Positions 59,699 to 64,000 of a DNA stretch of 64,000 nucleotides are shown here, piece by piece. The position numbers and the translations under genes were made by a program. This DNA is from Rhabdophis nuchalis (lineage: Eukaryota; Chordata; Lepidosauria; Squamata; Natricidae). Below the pieces are notes generated by a model. That model saw only the letters and a program-made list of their open reading frames with translations, was not told the DNA's origin and did no database searches. The stretch is taken from contig CM077643.1 of NCBI GenBank assembly GCA_039707465.1, forward strand, positions 243,062,167 to 243,126,166, in the 5' to 3' direction. Every line of letters starts with the position of its first letter. The stretch's first letter is position 1.

Positions 59699-62120
59699 TG
59701 CAAATAAATCCCATAGAGCTGAGGGAGCTTCATTCCTGGAGAATTGTCTAAAATTGCAGATTGAGAATTTTAAATATTCAAGAATGCAGATTTGAGTATT
59801 TCAACCAAAACCAAACTTTGGTGTTAAGGATCTCTTCTACATTCCTTCTCCTTTACGCCTAACCAATGTACACAATTGATTGGCAAAAGCTTTTACAACC
59901 CCCCTCTCCTTGTTACATTTAGTTTTAATTAATCCCCAGTCTCTTCTTTGCCCCATTTTGCCTTCTTGATGCATGGGAAGTTTCTGAGTCAATTGACCTT
60001 TATCATGGATAAGAGAGAGTACTGCATGTGAATGGATTATTTGCGCCTGCTCAGAGTAACCTATGCAGAGGAAGAATAAGATGTTCTTGCCAACAGATGC
60101 AACTGGGGAATCTGGCAGGATAAAAATCAGCAAATTCTGACCAATTTTTTTTTGGGAGGGAGATACAAAATGCGCCCACAATGAAATGATGAGTAAAAGA
60201 CAATCTCCTTACTGGAAACATCTTGAAGATCTGTATCCGGATCAATATGCAGCCTTTCCCATATTTATACCCAGGAAGAATGAAAGAAACATTTCGTAGG
60301 TACTGAGCAAACAGAACAATTAAAAAAATAGACCTGTTCAAAGGAGAGAAAAGACATGAGTGAACAGATTTGGAGCAATTGGATGCAGAAACCCTGGGAT
60401 CAATTTTCAAATTGAATTTATTGGATTATACATAGGTAGTTATTTGTCATGAACTTACCATTATCTAGGCATTTCCTTACACAAATCTGATACCTTGCAC
60501 TGCAGTTATATTAGGACTAAACCTCTCCAAATTCCAGCTGGCAGAGCAGCAGCTATGCTTAATAGAAATCTTGGGCTGGAAATGAGGACAACCAATTAAA
60601 AGAAGGCAGATTCTGCCATTTTTAATAAGCCACCAGTTGGATCAGCAATCTGTCACATGAACTGGCCCAGAGTATAACCACTCAGAGTGCATCTGATCTG
60701 ATTTTCTGATTTGTGCTGAGTAATTTCCCAGAAGTACTTCATTCCCTCCCACCACATGTCCCAAAAGTGTGTGTGAAGCTTAACACAAGTTCTTTGTGAA
60801 TTTGCACCTCATGACTACATGATCTTTTCTGTAGCATATCTAATCTTGGCTAATTTAGCTAACAAGCGTACTAGCTGAGAATCATGAGAGCCAGGATTTT
60901 GGCTGGCAGGTTTAGAATCTTCTGACTGTGCTCATCCCTCAGCATCCAGGGGCTAGCCCAGGGGTGGGCAAACTTTGCAACTTTAAGTCTGAAGGACTTC
61001 AGTTCCCAGACTTCTCCAGCCAGCTGGCTGGAGAAGTCTGGGAACTGAAGTCCTTCAGACTTAAAGTTGCAAAGTTTGCCCACCCCTGGGCTAGGCTGTC
61101 ACCAGCCTTAGAATATTGATGCCCTGAGAAGTTAAGGAGCTTCAGTCCAAGTCCAGCAGCATTCAACTGAGACCTGCTGAGGTCTGAGCAAATATATGAA
61201 AAATGTATCAGTTGGACTTGAGCAGAATCAGATAACTGTCAATGTTCTCACCAAGAAAAGTTCAATGCGCCTTCCCGCAACATATTCCTCCAGCTCTTGG
61301 CTTCCTTGCCTCTCTAGAGTGACAGAACCATAGTGAGCCAACAGGTGAGTATAAAATGCAAGGTTCCAATTTAAGCCCATAAAGCAAACTTCTCTGAAGT
61401 CAGTCGGAATTGCAGAGAATGAATGTGGAGACTGAAAGGTTCATAATATCTACTTTATGTATTCTATTCATGATCCTTCAAATGTGAATTATGGGTAATT
61501 CAGCCACCAGCACTCATATGTGGGTTGTCCCTTAATTTGTAAAAACAGGTGGCCTTTCTTTGGTCATAAATTAATATATAGCAGAACTGCAGAGCTACAA
61601 ATCTCTTAGGAATAGAGATCAAGAGATTCATAATGTTCTCACCATGCCACTGACCTATTCTACTTATCATGCACACTTACACTCATAAGTGTGCACAAGC
61701 ACAGTCTTTCTGAAGATTTGAGCCACTGGCAACCAACCATCCAGAACTTCACTCTCTGCTTCCCTTGGCTTGGTCTGGCAGTTGAGTGAGGAAGATGAGA
61801 GAGCATCTGGCCAATGGGCCAGTTTGTATCTCTGCAGTTCACTCCTCTGAGATCCTACAGTAGTTCTGTAACTTTACAGCTTTTGCTCCACTCTTGCATC
61901 AGTCTGAAAATCTGCTGTACTGAAAAAGGAGCACCTACAATGCGGCAATGCCCCAGTGTGATCCAGCTCTATCTCCTGCTGCTTGGAAGACTGAGAGACC
62001 TATTAAGGAGACGGTGGGTGTTACTGTCAGGGGCCCAATGTAGCTGAGCAAGGCCCCAGGAATGCCCAGCAATCCAATTGCCACTTCCACCAGGCTGGAA
62101 ATGATGATGGCTCCTTGGAT
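49184..62120 (-). CDS. SLC23A1: solute carrier family 23 member 1 (sodium/ascorbate transporter SVCT1), 3' nine coding exons
   Basis: Coding exons in transcript order: 61939-62120, 60213-60333, 59175-59331, 57137-57284, 54982-55087, 53627-53756, 52771-52914, 50411-50506, 49184-49431. All have AG/GT borders and compatible phases: 1332 nt, 443 residues plus stop. This equals the human length from the same point (human total 598), so about 155 N-terminal residues lie beyond the window. The product carries vitamin C with sodium across the apical plasma membrane of epithelia. It contains [70 protein letters not shown] and [13 protein letters not shown]. The nucleobase-ascorbate signature [10 protein letters not shown] is in exon 54982-55087. 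Also seen are [19 protein letters not shown] and a C-terminal tail ending MCTKV. No frameshifts are present. The order beside PAIP2, in convergent orientation, matches mammals. Confidence 0.95.
49935..49992. repeat. 29-bp tandem duplication
   Basis: ACAAAATTAAAAGGCCAATG plus TTATGAGAC occurs twice head to tail with no change, in the last SLC23A1 intron. It is a recent local duplication. Confidence 0.8.
50175..50262. repeat. AGTAT / AGCAGCACTAAAG short tandem repeats
   Basis: Interleaved (AGTAT)n and repeated GTAGCAGCACTAAAG units (three copies). Microsatellite-like, in the last intron of SLC23A1. Confidence 0.7.
51080..51214. mobile_element. palindromic hAT-type MITE, copy 4, perfect 8-bp duplication
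   Basis: The palindrome runs from CAGGGGTCTGCAAAGTTGG to CCAACTTTGCAGACCCCTG, flanked exactly by ACCTAACC at 51072-51079 and 51215-51222. It is the same subfamily as the copy at 39780 but retains the CAGCTATGCTGGCTG centre. Confidence 0.9.
51429..51662. mobile_element. hAT-type element with perfect 8-bp duplication
   Basis: It begins CAGGGGTGGGTTCTTG and ends GCAACTCACCTCTG. The 8-mer ATGTATAG flanks it exactly (51421-51428, 51663-51670). The interior includes CACGCATGTGCAGTTG and GGTTTGGCCAAACCGG. The 80-codon ORF over it is not a gene. Confidence 0.85.
52190..52228 (+). repeat. LINE tail remnant with (AATA)n
   Basis: CTATAGGGATATAAATTGAA followed by (TAAA)n looks like the last bases of a CR1/L2-type tail. 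Confidence 0.4.
52256..52405. mobile_element. hAT relic, right end TTGGGGACCACTG
   Basis: It starts CAGAGATTTTCAAACTG and ends CCAAAAGATTGGGGACCACTG-like sequence. ACTGGTCCCTGGTGCCCC near the right end is typical of old amniote hAT elements. No target duplication is recognisable. Confidence 0.5.
52956..53172 (+). mobile_element. tRNA-derived SINE, full copy
   Basis: GATGGTGCAGTGGTTAGAAT gives the A box and GGAGTTCAGTCCTGAC the B-box region. The body has GACTCAGCCTTCCATCCTTC and AATGAGGACCCAGATTGTTG, and the tail is GCGGTATATAAGTCTAACTG with GTATTGCTATATA. It lies between SLC23A1 exons 52771-52914 and 53627-53756. Confidence 0.75.
55155..55335 (-). mobile_element. CR1 LINE 3' end, antisense, with (ATACA)n
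   Basis: (ATACA)n at 55163-55180 adjoins GCAGAGTTGGAAGGGACC, then GTCCAACCCCCTGC and CAGACAAATGGCTATCTAAC. This is the complement of a CR1 3' end, whose tail carries a pentanucleotide array. Such CR1-seeded microsatellites are described for snakes. Confidence 0.75.
57386..57442. repeat. (CT)n/(TTTC)n microsatellite
   Basis: A pyrimidine run of CT with TTTC interruptions ending in GTGTGTGTGT. It lies just upstream (in transcript sense) of SLC23A1 exon 57137-57284. Confidence 0.8.
57612..57761. repeat. inverted repeat 1 with hammerhead-like core
   Basis: Perfect 51-bp arms at 57612-57662 and 57711-57761 enclose a 48-bp centre. The plus strand of the right arm reads CTGATGAT (57708-57715), GACAAG, TGAGAT, CTTGTC, GAAACG (57734-57739): a stem-loop bounded by CTGATGA and GAAA. 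This resembles the conserved core of hammerhead ribozymes carried by Penelope-like retroelements. The family assignment is an inference. Confidence 0.6.
57790..57900. repeat. (TA)n array with TTGCAACGTGTATA repeats
   Basis: AT dinucleotide arrays broken by two copies of ATATTGCAACGTGTATAT. The same phrase occurs inverted at about 58150-58175, so the array is part of a wider inverted structure around the palindrome. Confidence 0.7.
57897..58120. repeat. perfect 224-bp palindrome with hammerhead-like core
   Basis: The two 112-bp halves are exact reverse complements with no spacer; the centre is between 58008 and 58009 (GGTGCACC). The right half contains CTGAAGAT, GATGAA, TGAGAT, TTCATC, GAAACG in order. 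An exact, spacer-free palindrome implies recent origin, strong conversion between arms, or an assembly or library artefact. It lies in an SLC23A1 intron. Confidence 0.85.
58260..58560. repeat. (CA)n-rich microsatellite cluster
   Basis: Several CA/GT tracts, the longest at 58517-58544, are mixed with TTCTACTGTTACCTT phrases repeated near 58342 and 58452. The ORFs here are His/Thr or Cys/Val repeats and are not genes. Confidence 0.75.
59525..59697 (+). mobile_element. CR1/L2-type LINE tail followed by (ATT)n
   Basis: CTGTGCACCGCCTCGAGTCC, CTTCGGGGAGAGAGAGCG and TTTACAAATA are followed by about 30 ATT units to 59696. The poly-Ile/poly-Asn ORFs are artefacts. Confidence 0.75.
60959..61088. mobile_element. 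palindromic hAT-type MITE, copy 5
   Basis: The palindrome runs from CAGGGGTGGGCAAACTTTGC to its complement ending GCCCACCCCTG, with the centre CCAGCCAGCTGGCTGG. The flanks GGCTAGCC / GGCTAGGC differ at one base. The arms share AACTTTAAGTCTGAAGGACT with copies 1 and 3. Confidence 0.85.
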
Positions 62121-64000
62121 CTAGGGCAGAAACCGGAAAAGGATGAATTAAGTTGAATAAAGATGCATTGCAAATACAGTGTTCCAGCAAGACCAGCATG
62201 GCTATATTTCACTCACAACATTTGTAATAATCCTAATTTAGGAAGGATAATCCTCTATCTAAAGAGATTAGACATTTCACAGATTGCCTGTTTCCCTGAA
62301 GCCTGGTTTAAGTCTAAGTGGGAAGAGGAAACAGATGCTTCAATGTTGGCTAATAAGCTGTCAGCGCCTAACCTAGCAGACTAAGGAAGCCAATGCAGCC
62401 TCTCTGTTGTCCTCTTCCTCTCCCCCCCTCCACTCATGGTAAGATGCAACTTACTTTTTAAAAAGACAGAAATGTTTAGAAGAATGCATGCATTTTATGA
62501 TACTCTTCATTGTCACTGCTTGAGAGATGAGCAACTGTAATTTAGGACAAAATGCCTGCTTTCTTGCAAGGATGCATTTAACTTTCTTGGTCTTTCATAT
62601 TTATGTACCCAACTGGGTTGGGTTGGGTTATAACCCTTTATAAAAGAACACTTTTGTACAAATTGGGTTCCAATCTGGGTCCTTACAAGGAGAAGGGCGG
62701 GGTATAAATTTAATAAAATAAAATAAAATAAAATAAAAAAACAACCTGCCCTTATTCACTGCAACCTTAATCCCTAGCAATAGGGTAGCAAAGAGCCATG
62801 GGAAGACTTCCAGCAAGCCCTGAAGGTAACATACACAAATCCCCCCAGCTGAGCCTCCATATCTGGGTCCTGCAATCACCCAGTATAGTTTCTTGCCTGC
62901 CAGCTTTGAGCAATAAATGCAAAACTAATAAGTCTAATCCAGAGATTCTTCAACTTGAAGGCTACACTAGGGTTTGCATAGCACTCTAAGGGCTGCACTC
63001 TAGCACAGAGAGTCAGGGTTTGGGTGATTTAAAGAGTGCATGGATGCCTCAAAGTAGTTAAAGCATCTATTCTCGTCTTTAAAAACAAATTAACGTCTCC
63101 CACCGACGTGTACAGTATCTAAATTTTAAGCCCCACCCACTCTGACACCAATGAAAGGTATTTTGATGAGATGCACAGAGGAACTCCCTGACACTTGTTG
63201 CATCAGAGCCTACCAACAACGTTTCCTCCCCCTCCACACTGCCAAAAAAAAAAAAAATCCAAACAAAATAGAAACTTCTTGGTGACCTAATCTTAACCCT
63301 ACCCTTGTATACCTTGGTAACTAAGGCTCAGTTCCTCCAAAAATATGCTAAATAATTTCAACACCTCATAATAGGGCACAGTTCAGGCAATTATTTGAAA
63401 TCTTGTCTTTGGAGATTCTCAATCATCCAGGTCATGATTGTCCCAGAGATGCTTTTCCAAAAGGCAACTGGACTTTGTTTTTCCTTGAAGACATTTTGCT
63501 TCTCATCCAAGAAGCTTCTTCAGTTCTGACAGTCAGAACTGAAAAAGCTTCTTGAATAAGAAGCGAAACGCCTTCAAGGAAAAGCAAAGTCCAGTTGCCT
63601 TTTGGAAAAGCATCTCTGGGATATATTTGAAATCTTAGTAAATATCACATTTTAATTGCTTTATCTTGCCTAACATACCATCTATCTAACAAAGAAGTAA
63701 TAGAAAAAGTTAAAATCTGATACACTTCCCTCAATAGGTATGGAAAATTACCTATAAGTGCAATAACCATATTTTATTGGAATAAATAAAAGACAAACTT
63801 GGAAAAGAGGCAAATCTGAAAGAGGTTCCTAAGGATTAAAAATATGCTTATAACTTTGAATTACACAGAGAAAATTCAAGCACAAAACCAAGAAAACAAA
63901 TAACTGAATGAAATAAATATAAAGGACAGCTTTCTGAATTGAAGGATAAAGAACATCTGAATTTATAATAAAGAACATTTGGTGAGTGTACTTATAAGCA
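62121..64000 (-). other. SLC23A1: SLC23A1 intron to window edge
   Basis: No further SLC23A1 exon was found. The next upstream exon should encode the segment before IQGAI and must lie to the right of the window. A LINE tail (GAAGGGCGGGGTATAAATTT, then (AAAAT)n) is at 62692-62742. Inverted repeat 3 is at 63441-63621. Confidence 0.6.
63441..63621. repeat. inverted repeat 3 with hammerhead-like core
   Basis: Arms of about 88 bp (TCCCAGAGATGCTTTTCC outward, to its complement at 63604-63621) are separated by almost nothing, with several mismatches. The plus strand of the right arm reads CTGAAAAA, GCTTCT, TGAATA, AGAAGC, GAAACG (63539-63570). The left arm gives the inverse, where CTGAAGAA is preserved. 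Confidence 0.7.

Noticed and set aside
59401..59751. Poly-Asn and poly-Ile ORFs
   Set aside because: Produced by the (ATT)n array after a LINE tail.
62628..62879. 83-codon minus-strand ORF considered as another SLC23A1 exon
   Set aside because: It does not match the transporter's N-terminal half and overlaps a LINE tail and (AAAAT)n.

Overview
The window is vertebrate nuclear DNA, AT-rich, with multi-exon genes and GT-AG introns. The repeat content points to a squamate reptile, most likely a snake: CR1/L2-type LINE tails ending in short tandem repeats, a BovB reverse-transcriptase relic, L1 pieces, tRNA-headed SINEs, Tigger-like elements beginning CAGGTAGTCCTC, and many short hAT-type elements with 8-bp target-site duplications. 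The species cannot be named from the sequence alone.

Three protein-coding genes are recognised, in the order and orientation known around human 5q31: MATR3 (+), PAIP2 (+) and SLC23A1 (-). MATR3 has all 14 coding exons in the window (3264-16784, 879 codons). Its zinc fingers and both RRMs are intact; its promoter lies to the left of the window. PAIP2 has three coding exons (38166-44271, 124 codons). A CpG island at about 26830-27670 is the probable PAIP2 promoter. SLC23A1 is convergent with PAIP2. Nine 3'-terminal coding exons are present (443 codons, from the middle of the transporter to its C-terminus); the N-terminal exons lie beyond position 64000. All exon joins given here were checked for splice dinucleotides and reading phase.

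Region by region: 1-3100 is non-coding except for one orphan exon-like ORF (544-700). 3102-17730 is MATR3. 17880-26730 is a repeat-rich spacer with a short L1 that carries ORF1 but no ORF2. 26830-27670 is the CpG island. 27700-38140 is repeat-rich and probably the 5' intron of PAIP2. 38144-45290 is PAIP2. 46080-48270 holds a Tigger-like element, R4/Dong-like LINE ends at TAA arrays and a Helitron-like element. 49184-64000 is SLC23A1, whose introns contain several inverted repeats, including a perfect 224-bp palindrome.

MATR3 (nuclear RNA-binding protein) and PAIP2 (translational repressor binding PABP) both act in RNA metabolism; SLC23A1 is a sodium-ascorbate transporter. Nothing in the sequence suggests that the three work as one unit; the link is conserved synteny. 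The most unusual non-coding signals are three inverted repeats that share a hammerhead-ribozyme-like core with compensating stem changes, the perfect palindrome, and the ORF1-only L1.
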